The position numbers and the translations under genes are program-made. The notes under the pieces were generated by a model. The model made no database searches and was not told the origin of the DNA. It worked only from the letters and a program-made list of their open reading frames with translations. A DNA stretch of 64,000 bases from Ophioderma brevispina (Eukaryota; Echinodermata; Ophiuroidea; Amphilepidida; Ophiodermatidae): assembly GCA_023653785.1 (NCBI GenBank), contig JAMKCH010007100.1:62001-126000 (forward strand), given 5' to 3'. This document shows positions 11,750-24,460 of the stretch, piece by piece. How positions within the stretch are numbered: the stretch's first letter is position 1; each line of letters starts with the position of its first letter.

Positions 11750-13500
11750 GAAGGGAAAAAAAACTACAGTTGGGATACAGATGAGCTTCAAATGACATCA
11801 GGACTGAAGTTATTGATATTCAATTAGAGGACACCATGGCAACGACTCTAATGTTTGAATACAAACGAAATTATACAATTATCATGATCCATGCATAACG
11901 TCCTAGAGGAAAATCTGACAATCACTGCAAAAAAAAGTTGAGGGAGAGCGGAAAGGGAGCGGTATTTTGTGTTCAGATCTAGGAGCCAATTCCCAACTGA
12001 CTCAAGGCAGGGGTCCGATCCGTGATTGTGGTTAGGAAGTGTGTTTTGGAAGCAGGAGCCTTACCAGGGTGGGACCCGGGTAGGCAATTTCCGGGGCCCG
12101 CACACCAGGGGACTTACGCAGTAACGAGTGCTTGCTTGTGGCATTGCTGCCAAAACCAAACTTATGTGGGCAGAACAGCCGAGATCAGGTTTAATTGAAA
12201 AAAAGCCTGAGGCGAGACTTTATGCTGAAATCTTGAGCAGGCTCCGGTCAGAATTGCTATGTCTCTCTAGCTTCAGCAATGGTTCAAACTTCACTGGCTA
12301 AAACAATGGAACCACCGAAGCGAATCTGGGCTAGACAGTAGCCAAGTTTAGGGGAAGTTAGGGATATGACCGGAAAATCGTTTTCGTTTATGTTTTTCAT
12401 TTTTCAAGTGAGAACAAGAAAACCCTTCACCAATAAGGGTTTTCCTTTTCTACTGAAGTAGAATCAAACAAACAAAACATTGGAAAAGGGTCATTGACTT
12501 CAACATATTTAAACAATCAAACCTAAAAAAAGGGGGAAAATACAAAAAAGAAAAATTTTGTATTTTTTGTCAACATTAATAAATATATGAATGTTTGTAG
12601 CATTAATGTATTAATCACTAAAACCACGTCAGTGAATCAAAAAATAAAGGATTTGGTGGTATTGTGCATGAATCCACGCGGAACCTCCTGGTGTCCTTTT
12701 GAAATACATAAATTAATGGTTAATGACTACATTAATACATCATTACCTCATCAATATAGTGAGGTGAATTATTACTTATTGGTTTAGTTTGTAGATGGAT
12801 GATGATTATCATCATTCAAACTTCCTTTCCAAACATTAGCCACAATACACAATATGTGTGGAACATGTAGGATTTAAATCTCCATGGACCTTTGACCAGG
12901 TATGAAATTTGAAAATCAAGGTACAGGACAACAGATTAGTTGCTGAAATAAACCTACTTTACCAATATGAACCCCAGCAAGGTGGTGACTAAGTATTATT
13001 ATAAGTTTGTAACTATCAGTTTTGTTATTTTGAGATTTTGAAGCTAGTAATTGCAGTTATAGAGCTAACGGATTAGCACATTGCCCATTCAAGCACGGTT
13101 AGCATAACAATCCTGTACATGAGCATGTGACCTTCTACGTTTACGAGGACGGTCCGTATCAAACTCCCACTTCATGTAATCATGCGACTCTCAATGTTAA
13201 TAAAGCTCCCGGCCGCCCGCATTAAAAATGTAAGCCTTTTTTGGTATGGTAAGCCATATGCTGATTTACAAAGAATAATACTCATCCTTATCTAAGAACT
13301 TCCCCACTATACTAATTTTCGACAGGGGAAATATGTTCAACTAGCCGAGATTGCGCGTAAGTTCTACCTTCGCTCATTGTTCACCATGCATGTGTATCAT
13401 GAATTATTATGCACCATGCATTAGGATTTTGTCAGCGATAAGGGCCTAAATGAAATGGGAGAATGGAAACTGGTCAATGTAGGAAGTAATAAAGAGACAC
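11750..13500. other. Unremarkable intergenic DNA
   Basis: No exon, RNA gene or named repeat is supported. A short inverted pair (AAAACCCTT ... AAGGGTTTT) lies near 12,420-12,447. Confidence 0.4.
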
Positions 13501-13608
13501 CAATTTCTTTATTTTTTATTTCAGGATTATTTAATGGCCAGCCACAGCAGGCTTTGTTAAACTTCAGGTTGCACCTCCCCAACAAATCCAGTTGGCTTAT
13601 AAGAAAGG

Positions 13609-13710
13609 ATGGCAAGGCGTTTGGACTACCGGTTCATTCAAATTGTTTGCGGAGTGGCTGTAATTGTATTATTAGGCGTCTGGGGAGCTTTTATAGTATT
13701 GCGTTTTTAA
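13609..13710 (+). CDS. Candidate micropeptide with one membrane helix
   Basis: This ATG-to-TAA frame encodes 33 residues. A short basic start (MARRLDYRF) is followed by about 20 hydrophobic residues (IVCGVAVIVLLGVWGAFIVL) ending in RF. The size and layout resemble single-helix micropeptides such as regulators of the calcium pump, but I see no family signature. Other frames across 13,500-13,740 are also open, and a TTTATTTCAG acceptor-like site lies at about 13,523, so this may instead be non-coding or part of a larger exon. Chance is a serious alternative at this length. Confidence 0.2.
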   Translation: MARRLDYRFIQIVCGVAVIVLLGVWGAFIVLRF

Positions 13711-13739
13711 GCCGGACGGTCTGGGGTGAGTTGTAAGTG

Positions 13740-15480
13740 ATACAAATTTAATTATTTCAAGTAGGTGGTAGTGTACAGGAAATTATTTTATTAAAATATG
13801 AGTATATGAGTAGATTTGTACGAAGAGTATAGGAGTTTGGTTAATAACTACACTTTTAGAAATGTCCAGTTTTTGCCACCAAGTATTTCCATAATACCAA
13901 ATTTTTTTCGCAATAATCAAGCGTTTTTGGTAGACCAAGCATATTTTTGGTATCAACCAACAATTATTTTGGTTTTAAAAAAAGACCGGTTGGTAATTAA
14001 CAAATAAAAATAATACTTTCCGCAGATTGTCGGATCAAATTAGTCACACGATTTAAATATACATTTTTCGCTTTGCATCATTTTAATTATCATTTCTTGT
14101 TTAGTTATCTATCATAACTGTATATTAGCCTAGGAGCAAGCAGCATCGTTGCGGGCATTACAAGTGGTCCAGTGGAGTATGTTGTTTTAGTTATATAAAT
14201 TGGTATCACTTGTGATGTATAAGAATAGATTAAACAGTTGTGAGGTAACCTGAGTTTACTCTTGTACGGTATGAACAACATCCCCTTTCATTACTTGAGA
14301 AGAGGAGGGATTTTATACCAGTAGAAGTGTTCGAAATTCCATTTGCATTCAGTTTATTTACAACGGAACTTCAATTTGAAACATGGTTAGAGGCAATAAA
14401 AAAGTACAAGGGGAGGTCAATATGGCCCCAATCTTGACAAAAAAGAGAAAAGGATTATAAATATTGTTCCTCTGGTCATAAGATTCCCAAAGTGTATCTT
14501 TTGAGTCAAGAGGTCCCGTTTCGTCATACAGGGTTCAAACAAGGGGAAGTTGATACCAGTGGTCGAAATGTCGGAAAATGTTCATATTGGCAAAATGACT
14601 ATTTTTTTTTTTTTTTTGAACAAGAAATAGTTTGGATAGGGCGAGATCACAGTTTGAATAAATAGGATAAAGAAACCCATCAGCCACTCATGTGCAAATA
14701 TTCCTTATTCCATGTCTATCTAGATGAAGTTTCATTCACCTTTTACCCAAATCCGGGCAACTTTTAATTTTTGATCTGAAATGGCTCTTTTGGCCACCCT
14801 TTAATTTCACCATTTTGACTCCTGAAACTAGACATAGTTGGAATCCTTATGACGAAACGGACAATATTTGGTATACTTTTTATCTAGATGTATTAATGTA
14901 CACTAACGTGTTCATCTCCTTATAAAAAGGGGGGATTAAAATATATATATTTGCCTAGGTTCAACCTTTATAAAGCCTATAGCCCCATAATGGTTCAAGG
15001 GCACCTGAGGGTAAATGCCCAGATGTTGTTCAAAAGTGGTGTGAAATGATTTTTCTGTCATACTGAAGCAGAAAAGGCATTTAAGATAGTGATGATAGCA
15101 CCTTTGCAATATAAGAGTCTTGGTGACTCTCTAGACCATAGACCCGTGATACATTTTGCCATGGTAATCATCCCATCAAATGCCAACACTGCAAAATGTA
15201 TAGTACATTTTGATAACTATAAGACAATACGCACAACTTGCCAACAGTTTTAACAAAATCGATTCATCGGGTAGATTTTACCCCAGGATGATCTTAAAAC
15301 ATTTAGTTGATTATGGCGTCCGACAGAGCGAGAGTAAAACACATGGCAACTTAACCGGAGTTTCATGGGAGATGATACGGAGGATTAAAAAGTTTCTCAA
15401 TTTTGTCGTGGCTATTAAAAATCGAAAAGAAGTCTCAAGCAAAATAATATATCATTCCAAAGAACAATATCTGAAGGTCT
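13740..15480. other. Unassigned region with weak coding-like frames
   Basis: Several + strand frames look protein-like but are not recognised, for example 15,210-15,482 (90 codons, basic C-terminal half) and a frame around 14,270-14,450. They do not join with clear splice sites and may be pieces of an unidentified transposon. An internal poly-T run lies at 14,600. Confidence 0.25.
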
Positions 15481-15829
15481 AAATTAAAAAAAGAATTTTT
15501 AATTTGACACATTTCAAACACAAGTTATACTCATTCAATCAAATGACTGTGCACGTCTGGGTAACTTGGTTTTTTTTTTTTTTTCCATAAGCATTCTATC
15601 ACGCCTAATCAATTTATTTATTTATTATTTAATCGTCTATTATTCAGAAATCCTTCAATACAAAAGTATTGGTATCCCAGAAGCCTGAAACAATAATGAC
15701 AGGCAACCAAGTACAGAAAAATAAGTTATTGGTACATAATCGTACATAACCATATACTGTATATGTGCGATGTAGATGATGTACATAATATAAATACAAA
15801 TAACACGTAGCACTTTGAGGATGTAGCAG

Positions 15830-15935
15830 GTACACACACACACCGCATACACAAAACATACATACCACACACTATACCACATGCAACATAAAACAATGTA
15901 TGCATGTACACCTATACACCCCCACACATGCATTA
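15830..15935. repeat. CA-rich simple sequence
   Basis: Imperfect CA repeats (ACACACACACACC, CACACACT, CACATGC). Frames read through it on the - strand come from the repeat composition. Confidence 0.6.
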
Positions 15936-15979
15936 CCAATCACCGACACAATTTCAATTACATAAACATATAACTATAT

Positions 15980-18000
15980 AAAGCGATATTCACGTGGTTA
16001 TGGCACTTTTAAAAGTAAGCAATCATGGAATCTAATTGGTAGATTCTTCCAGAGTACGGCTGCTCTGTACTGAAGGTTCTTTTACCAGCTTTGTATTCCA
16101 GATGGAATGATCAACATGTTCTGAGCCTGACTATGAGTGCCTTTAGAATGTGTGCACTGGTAAAAGTAAAAAAAGAGGAGATCAATCAGGAGCAAAATGT
16201 TACGGCATTTAAAAATTTAAAATTAAGATCTGATAATTCAATCTTTCCTCAGATAGTCCAACCAAGGTCTTTCATCATTTTGTCCACCGAGGTTCGAATG
16301 TCTGCCGACAAAAGGACACGGGCAAGTCTGTTTTGCAAAATTTGGAGATCATATGGTGCCCAGTACTGAAATTGGACCAAACGGAACTGCAGTAGTCAAA
16401 ATGGGAAAGACCAAGGCTTTGGCAATGCCATATTGACTGTAGTATGAGGAAGATAAGGATAAGCTTAAGTCTCTGATTACCACCAATTGCTCTTGGAAAC
16501 ATTTGAACAACATAATCGGCATGATTGCTCCACACTAAAAACGGATCAAAATAACACCCAAATACCTGTATGAATTGACTCTTTCAATAGAAAACATTTT
16601 CAAAATTACGGAAATATTTTATAATTCTTTAGTGTCTCTTGATTGCCAAACAAATGAATTTAGTTTTTTTTATGTTCAAGGTAAGTTAGTTGACTTGAAC
16701 CAATGAGCAATTTAGTCAAGTGTGTTAAGCTCATTTGTGGGTAATTGGATCAGATGAACTGACTAAAAGGGTAGTGTCATCTGCATACATAACACATTTG
16801 CCATGAAGGGATTCAGGTAAAGAATTCACAAAATTATAAATAAAAGATGACCAAGAATTGATCCTTGAGGTATCCACTATCAATATTCTTAAAGTCTGAA
16901 AGTACGGATTAATATTAACAGCTTGTGATATACTTTTAGATAAGAATTAAACCAATTAAGGCATTACAAGTGATACCATACTTCTTTAATTCTAAGAAGT
17001 AGATATGATTTACGGTAATCAACAAGAAGTATTCGATATAAGAGGATAGATCCTGTTACTTTCCTATCATTTATTTATTAAGGATTGATCAGTTACATTT
17101 AAAAGAGTAGTATTAGTACTTGTTATTCTAAAACCTGACTGAACTGATTCACATGTTTATATGATTACGATAATGGTAAAGCTGATCATGTACAGCACGA
17201 TCGAGAATTTGGAATAAAATAGGAAGACCAGAAATGGGCCATAGTTGTTAACCTCACTTTGTCACCCTCCTTGAAGATAGGTGTAACCTTAGCTTTTTTC
17301 CAATCAGATGGGAAAACTGAAGTGATCAAAGGAAGGTTACAAATATATATGAAGAGTGGGAACAAAGAGTGGGTGACAACTTGAGAGTTTAATACAAACA
17401 TTATCCAATACCTGTAGCCTGTATTATTAGAAAAGTAAAGATTGATCAAATACAAAACAGGAGTTTAATATCAAAATTGAAATTAGTGTAATTCAGGGTT
17501 AGAAGGAAAAATTATCACAACTATTATTATTATTATATTACTTAGTATTATTTAAATTATCCCAAAGTTGTACCTACAGAATGAAATACCCATTAAATTG
17601 ACTGCAATCTCCTTATCATCACAAGTTAAAACCTGAATTTGTTTAATAGGTTAAGGGATTTATTCGTTGGATTAATTTCTAAGTGTACTCCAAATTTTCC
17701 TAGGTTAATTAATATATCTTAATAGCATATTGAAGTATTCTTTTTCAATGATTGTAAGTTAGTACTTGGTTTCTTAACTGCCGACCATGCCCAGTCATGT
17801 GGATCATTGGTTTTATGAGCCTTTGAGAAGTAGTGGGCTGTCTTGTGAAAGTCATATAATAGTGTGAACCTAAGGTGAACAAGACGGATCCAATGGATGC
17901 AACTGTTATAGACCAGTTAACAGCCAATGTTTGTCAAACATGTATGGCCAGGTATCTGAAATAGGTCGGCCTGATGTTACACACTGGGCAATTGTATTTA
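15980..18000 (-). mobile_element. Degenerate non-LTR retrotransposon (LINE), reverse-transcriptase remnants
   Basis: On the complement, frames near 17,255-17,345 read SDWKKAKVTPIFKEGDK, the hallmark segment just before reverse-transcriptase domain 1 of CR1/Jockey-group LINEs. Further downstream in that orientation, near 16,400, LSHFDYCSSVWSN matches the common late RT segment (LPHFDYCS..W). A segment near 17,800 (HMTGHGRQLRNQV) fits the linker before the RT domain. The frame is broken many times, so this is a dead copy. The exact clade is not determined. Confidence 0.65.
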
Positions 18001-18880
18001 TCGCAGGCATGGGATTCCAGGCGAACAAAAGAAGTGACGTAGGAGGTTAACTGGTCTCATTGTCAAAATGATAGTTGGCTTTATGCTCATACTCAAGAAC
18101 CATAAATCAAACGATAATAAATTCATATTTCTATCTCAAGCAGTGTAATACCTATTTTTCATCGCTAACTGTTCTTTTTTGCAATTATGTAATCAAGAAA
18201 ATGCAATGAAGGTGTTTCTTCTAAGGAAGTCTACCAAGAGTAAACAATACTGAGACTCGCGAGATTCAAAAATTCAAATCATTAAAATGTCAGCATTCAA
18301 ATTTTGCTGCTTGCTGGGTGGATGGATTTTGTGTATGAGTATAAAAGTAAAACTTTGTCAATGTGACAATGAAAGTGCAAACCAATGGAGGTTTCTTGTT
18401 CACGCATTATTGATTTAGTGTTAAATAGAAAATGATGCAAGTTACCAAGATGTGTACAGTTCAGGAAAAAGGTGGTTTTATTCAAATTAATATAATTCGG
18501 GTTTGGCAAGGTGCAAATTCAAAATTACTTTTAATTTAGGAATTCCGAAACTGCTCTTTTTGTAATGCATATAGCACCAAGGAATCTACAGATGTTTTAC
18601 GAAACTACCAATAAAAATGAGTAAACTTCTTTTTCAATCAGTCGTAATCTTAACATTAAACCCTCCAACAAGAAGACAAGACTATGATTAGATTTGAATC
18701 ATTGTCGTTCAATCATTGTCAATAAATCCTTTACGGATACTACGACAACATTACAACACCAAAAACTACATACGTTGTTTGGACCTTCCTGTAATTAAAA
18801 CAAATACAATTACTAAAATGAATGAAAGAAACACAATATTGCTAAGAAAACCACACTCCACACATATTATTCTAACTTTG
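18000..18880. other. Unremarkable AT-rich DNA
   Basis: No supported feature. Short frames on both strands are uninformative. Confidence 0.4.
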
Positions 18881-18885
18881 TGCAG

Positions 18886-18976
18886 TAGGCGTATCTGGTG
18901 TTGTCTATTATAGCGGCTCTGTGGGCTTTGGGACTATGAGATGGGAAATATCAATATCAGCCCTACCAATAGCCAG
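18886..18976 (+). CDS. Candidate internal exon, unknown protein
   Basis: A 91-base segment is bounded by TTTGTGCAG on the left and gtatga on the right. Read from its third base it gives a stop-free peptide (GVSGVVYYSGSVGFGTMRWE then ISISALPIA). It leaves two bases (AG) for the next exon. It lies 0.95 kb upstream of the duplicated membrane-protein exons, but the phase does not allow a direct join to them. An intermediate exon, a different gene or chance are all possible. Confidence 0.3.
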
Positions 18977-21802
18977 GTATGAAGAGAGCACTGACAGTAA
19001 AAAGGATGTTGATATGTTTTAATTTTTAACATCTTAATTTCCACGTCACGGTTATTATTAGCACCTTGTCGTTATGTTTTACAATGGGTGTCTGATATTG
19101 GCAAGAACGTAGGGGAGGACAGTCTGACTTTGTTATCAGGGTTTCAGAGTGACCAATAGGTCAAAGTCATCTAAGGATCAATTTGCGTAGATATGGTCTA
19201 TGACCACCAAATTTTGTCAAAAGGACCAGACCTGAGCACAGAAACCTGAGGTCAAAGGTCACACAACATAGGTAAAGGTTCAACCAGTGAGAAACGCACT
19301 AGTGATAATTATATTAGTATAATAAGCTAGAATAAGTAAGTGGAACAATTAATAAATAAATCAGGGAAAAAGTCTCAACTTTTAACTTTGTAGTGCATCA
19401 CTTATTTCTCGCTCACACACACAACACACACACACAAACACCCACCACGCCCACACACCAAAAAAACAACACGATACAAAAACACACACAAACTTATTAG
19501 ATTCCCGTCTGGTTGTTTTACCAGCTGTTCATATATAGAGTGCATTATGATCTTCGCTTCAATTCCCAAATCATTTTGCAACTTAAACACACAATTCATA
19601 CATACATGTAGCTTGACTTTAGCGTTGATCCAGTAGTTGATGTAGAATAATGACCCACGATGATTATGACACTGTTTGCAGCTTTGACTCCATTTTAGTT
19701 CTGGACTTTTTGTTCGGTCTTGCTATGTTATTTTCACCGTTTGGGGCGTGTTTAGCATGCAATTTTCCTTACTTATATTGATTACTGTTCTTATTTCTTT
19801 CCTCGCCATACTGTTCTGTGCTTTTTTATATCCTCTATCAGGAGGATGGCGATTGGTGGGTATCTACGAAGTGCATGTCGGTGCCGCCGTTGTCGCTGGA
19901 TTGCGCAATAATATGGCTATCAAGGCTCGGTTTTCAGCTGTTACGGAGCTTGCTCCAGTACACCCCTCAAAACATCAAGTTGTAAGTATAAATAAGATAC
20001 ATTCGTAAGATATAAACTAAGTCTTGTCGCGGCCTGAAATACTGGTATATAGCAATGGAAAAATTTATCTAAATGGTACTAATTGGTGTTAATCTGCGAG
20101 CTTTTTGTGCGATGGAGAACTATGGATCTGTGTATCTACCTGTTAGCTATCCACAGTTTCAAAAATATTTTCTTGACGCAAATGCAACTGGTGTATTTTA
20201 ATAATGACTCGCTTGGCTAAAACAGTCCAAGATTAATTGCCAAATAGGGAATTTTAAGACCTCTAAACCTTGTGTAATAGACTACGGGCTACCATGACCC
20301 CCGCCCCTGCACCCCCCCGGGGATTTTTTGGAGACAACCATTTTTTGAAGCTTATACCATAACCAACTGAATTCAGGTTGTCTGCAAAAAGCCCTACCCT
20401 GGGTTAAACGGTGAGGGCGCTTTTTTAAAATGATTGCCAAAATGCCAACCACCCCCCTTCGGGATAGAAGTACCAACAATCCTAGCACAACACAGAAACA
20501 TCACAGGCACTTGATTATGGTACCAATATAAAGCTATGGTCCTCCTCTTTCCATTTATAGCCAAAAATGAGTACCAACATGTCTAGCATTACTTCACAAT
20601 GACATCATGGAAAGTTCGCATGATAGCAACATTTTTTGTTTTTGCGATTTTCCAATAACACAACACAGTAGGGAAAATTCAATTTTTGCCAAAAAAATGT
20701 TAGGATATTTAAATTTTCCTGTGGTTTGTTGGCTCTAATTGCATGAACCTAAATGATATATGTTTATAAAATGAGAGCATTTTAGGCTATAATAATGTTT
20801 TTTGATTCGCTAAATTGCTAAATCTCAATTTTCCACCCACCCTATGCCTCGTACATCTATTTTCAGACTGTTCCTCAGACATATGACGTCCATACGTGAC
20901 GTCATAATGGGGAGGTTGGCACTTAGTTTGATACCAATGAAAAAGAAACTACTAAGCTAAACCCTGTTGTAACCAAATTTACAGTACTCGATGTTCCGTA
21001 AGGAAAATCACGGGGTGGGGGTCGGGAGTTTGTTACAACTGGCTCAGGTAGACGGGGTTTAGAGTCCAAAAACGTGACAGTATAAAATCGATGCCTTGCT
21101 AAGTCTTGGAAATCGACTTGATGTGCATACATTCGTATGAAGAGATATGTTAGGATGCACATCCATAATCCAATTACAAGCCCTGATTTGGTACAGGCAG
21201 ATGTGGCGATCCGAATATTCCTCCACGATGTCATAATAGTAGTGGAAGTCAAACTATTTTCCAAATACGGGTAGTCCGAAGTCCACAACTCCGATAACGG
21301 TTCGCCATGCCAATCCCTGAGTTCGCAAGTTTTTCAGCATATGTCAACTCTACCATCATAAGTCGCGCCATGATTGGCAATAAGCTAATGGTGAAGTAGA
21401 ACGCTTTATGAGAACCAAGTCAGACACTGTACCCACACACACCACATATATATAAACGAACAGTCTTATCTAACGTAAGACGTAATTGTGGAAGTTATCG
21501 ACTACACGCATCACATCTGTACTCCAGCAAAATCACTATTGTTTACGAGAAAACAACAACACACACACACAGATACAAATAAAAAACAACAAAAAAATAT
21601 ACATCTTCCACAAACAAAAAACCGCAACTGGCAGAAAACAACCTACATGGAATAATAAAGAGAAGAGATGTAATCACTTAGGGAATAGATTACAGAGCAA
21701 AACATCATCAAAAGACGTGAGCAGACAACCTGCTGCGTGTCTTGACAAGTACGGTTTAACACAAACAAAAAACAAGATACGTAATGTGTGAGTTAAGTTT
21801 AA

Positions 21803-22178
21803 AGTGACAGAGGAGATTTTGTCTTTAGGACCGCAAGCTTATACAAATTTCAATTTCACACGATCGGTTTGTAGAACCACCTACCGAGAACCTTTTTTGA
21901 AGGTTTATTGTACAAACAGGAGCAAAAGAAAACCGCAAAAACCTTGTTTGAACTTGCCTGCTATCGTAATCGTCTCCATAGCAAACCATGCTTGACTTTC
22001 TGTCGTTCAAACAGAAAGTCCTAAAAAACATCATCTGTATTACTAAGACGGCGTAGTTCGGCTTATTATTCACTTCATGTGTGATCAATACATTGGTAAG
22101 CCTTCCATTGTAAAACCTGTGTTCGAGAAAAATTTGGTGCGCTTCTTCCTGCTTCTCCGGGCATTCCCTCATGTCTCT
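21803..22178. mobile_element. TTAA-flanked palindromic MITE, left-copy version
   Basis: It corresponds to the element at 26,283-26,641 in the right copy, with TTAA on both sides (21,799-21,802 and 22,179-22,182). The terminal repeat and central palindrome are damaged by indels. Confidence 0.55.
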
Positions 22179-22494
22179 TTAAAAGAGTATAAATGCTTAA
22201 TTCACACTTTTAACATCACAGACCCTCACACTCAGGCATTTCCATACAAACGAATTTCCAGAATAGTGTACACGTCAGTTATAACCAGCATTGCTTTATT
22301 TCTCATTTATCAATAATGGCGTACTACACTCTTCTACCTTGCAAATTGAAACAACTTGTTTTATTAAAAGAACAAAACCATAGTTTCTGACAGTGGCGGA
22401 ATGTCATCTTCCTCTGCTTTCCTTTGCTGCCAACTAGTGACATCCCCAGTTGATGGTCACAGTTAACAGGCACCGATTTTTGGATGACCACAAT

Positions 22495-22800
22495 TGTGGT
22501 CCAGGGTGGATTGCGCACTCGCGCCGTACTCTCCCAAGTCGTGGGTTCGAGTCCTGCTGCGGGGCCAAGCGTGTTGTATCCTGAGTAAGTCGCTTTACCC
22601 GCCATCAATTCCTCCTCTCTCACCCAGGTGGTGATGGGTACAAGCGTTATTCAATGCTGGAAAAGTGACAGATTCGCTGTGCGGGGAGGAGTGGCGAACC
22701 CCCACAGCAAAAATATACGATGAATGTGGGCCCAAACGCTAAGGAAAGAGAGATGGGCCTCTCCGTGCACGAGCTGCTCCGCACGTCGACTTTACTGTTC
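22495..22800 (+). repeat. tRNA-derived SINE, left-copy version
   Basis: A damaged version of the SINE at 26,945-27,239. GTGGGTTCGAGTCCTGC (pol III B-box type) is at about 22,540-22,556, and the TTGTATCCTGAGTAAG segment follows. Confidence 0.55.
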
Positions 22801-23764
22801 ATCAACGATTTTGGATGACCGAAGTCCAGGATTGTGGGGGTGTTAATGGTCCCAGGGGAATATATTTTAGTTCTTGATGTGTTATAATTTCTGGTCAGGG
22901 AATAGATTTACTTTTCTTTTTCTAGAAGTGTAGCGTTAAACGATGTGTGGTTAAATTACCGAATTTTGTGTAATTTTCAAACTCTGCAGATTCAGTACCA
23001 GTCACAAGCAGTCCCAATAATGAGTGCCCGGGGGCGATTAACCGCCGCCAGTTTAGGAATAAAATAGACTGAGTTAATAACTAGATGTCATGCCCGAGGT
23101 TTGAGAGTGTGTTAAATTAATTGTTGCAACTCTGACAGAAACCCACTGTCTATCATTTTGGCCAAAACAACTTAAAAATGGTGTATATCACACTGAAAAG
23201 GGGGGGGGGTGAATATTATTTTTAATACGCCATTTAAAACAACGGCATAATCCCCAATACAGTTAAAAATCATATAATGAAGCCACATCTTGAATTCTTC
23301 AGCCGCCATTTTTGAGAAAAATATGGATAGCCCTCTAGGTTTTCTAGCCGTAGCAACAATACGTACGTTCAAAATGCATCGGTCTTTACGATCATATCCT
23401 TAAGAATAACTTAAGATAATCCCAATTTGTGTAGGGCGTTAATGGCAGCTATTTTTTTTTGGATCTTTGAAATTTTTACTTATACTCTTCAAAAGCAAAG
23501 ACCTATTTGTTTGTAAATCAAATGGGCGAAATTCAGAACCACACCTAAATAATGTTCGACAATAGTTAATAATCCTATATCATTTAAGAATTCAGTCCCG
23601 ATTTACGTGTATTTCTAGTTCTTGCTTTTTGTAACAGTTTATTTACCATAAGAAATAAATGAACTTATAATTATTGGTTTGGAATATTTCTTTCTTTTAA
23701 CGTTACAATGCCAACCACATCTCAGCTCAACCTCCATGCAGGCCACGATATTTAAATAAAAAGA

Positions 23765-23810
23765 AACACACACGCATACACAAACACACACAAACTTATA
23801 GATTCCAGCT
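23765..23810. repeat. CA repeat at the duplication junction
   Basis: The left copy ends in AAAAAGAAA and the right copy begins in this CA-rich run. A longer CA run sits at the start of the left copy (19,412-19,490). The repeat is a plausible site of the unequal exchange that made the duplication. Confidence 0.5.
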
Positions 23811-23968
23811 CTGTTTGTTTTACCATCTGTGTCATATATAGAGTTGCATTATGATCTATCCGCTTCAATTCCAAATCATTTTGCAAACTTCAAACAGCAC
23901 AATTCATACATACATGTAGCTTGACTTTAGCCGTTGATACCAGTAGTTGAATGTAGATAATGACCCAC

Positions 23969-24263
23969 AGACAGACAGGAGTTACTGATATTATGGACTG
24001 CATTAGGAGTGCCAAACATAGATGGACAGGTCACGTTGCTAGACTGAAGGATAACAGGTGTACCATCAGAGTGACAGAGTGGACCCCCAGAGAATGGACC
24101 AGAAAGCCAGGACGTCCAAAAACCAGATGGAGAGACGAATTGACAAAACAACTTGGTCCAACTTGGACAAGAATGGCTAAAGATAGAGATTTGTGGAAAC
24201 ATTCTAGGGAGGGGTTCCTCCTTCGTGAGTGATCTAAGCCCTGGATATGGTATATGGATATGG
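23969..24263 (+). mobile_element. 5'-truncated LINE tail inserted in the right copy
   Basis: An open frame from 23,960 encodes the end of a LINE ORF2, with recognisable pieces RWTGHVARLKD, REWTRKPGRPKTRWRDEL and DLWKHSREG. This Arg/Lys-rich HV.R...GRP..RW end is common downstream of RT domains. After the stop, the copy ends in TATGGATATGGTATATGGATATGG, a short tandem tail. Flanks are exact 11-bp target duplications (TAATGACCCAC at 23,958-23,968 and 24,264-24,274). The left copy, near 19,650, has one uninterrupted target. Confidence 0.9.
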
Positions 24264-24460
24264 TAATGACCCACGATGTATTTATGACAATTTTTGCATG
24301 CTTTGCCTCCATTTTAGTCTCTGGACTTTTTGTTCGGTCTTGCTATGTTATTTTCACCTTTTTGGCGTGTTTAGCATGTCATTTTCCCTTACGTTATATT
24401 GATTACTGTTCTCTTTCTTCCTTCGCCATACTGTTCTGTTATTTTTATATCCTCTATCAG

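Larger units (their letters stand above)
19405..23765 (+). pseudogene. Left copy of tandem duplication with broken membrane-protein exons
   Basis: This stretch matches 23,766-28,150 over its whole length, starting in the CA repeat and ending after the last exon. The equivalents of the three exons lie at about 19,842-19,981, 22,990-23,051 and 23,702-23,754. Each has indels that break the frame: exon 1 is 140 rather than 141 bases, the exon 2 tail is scrambled, and exon 3 has several insertions. Many differences are one-base insertions or homopolymer changes, also outside exons. Either it is a decayed duplicate or this sequence was never polished. Confidence 0.65.
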
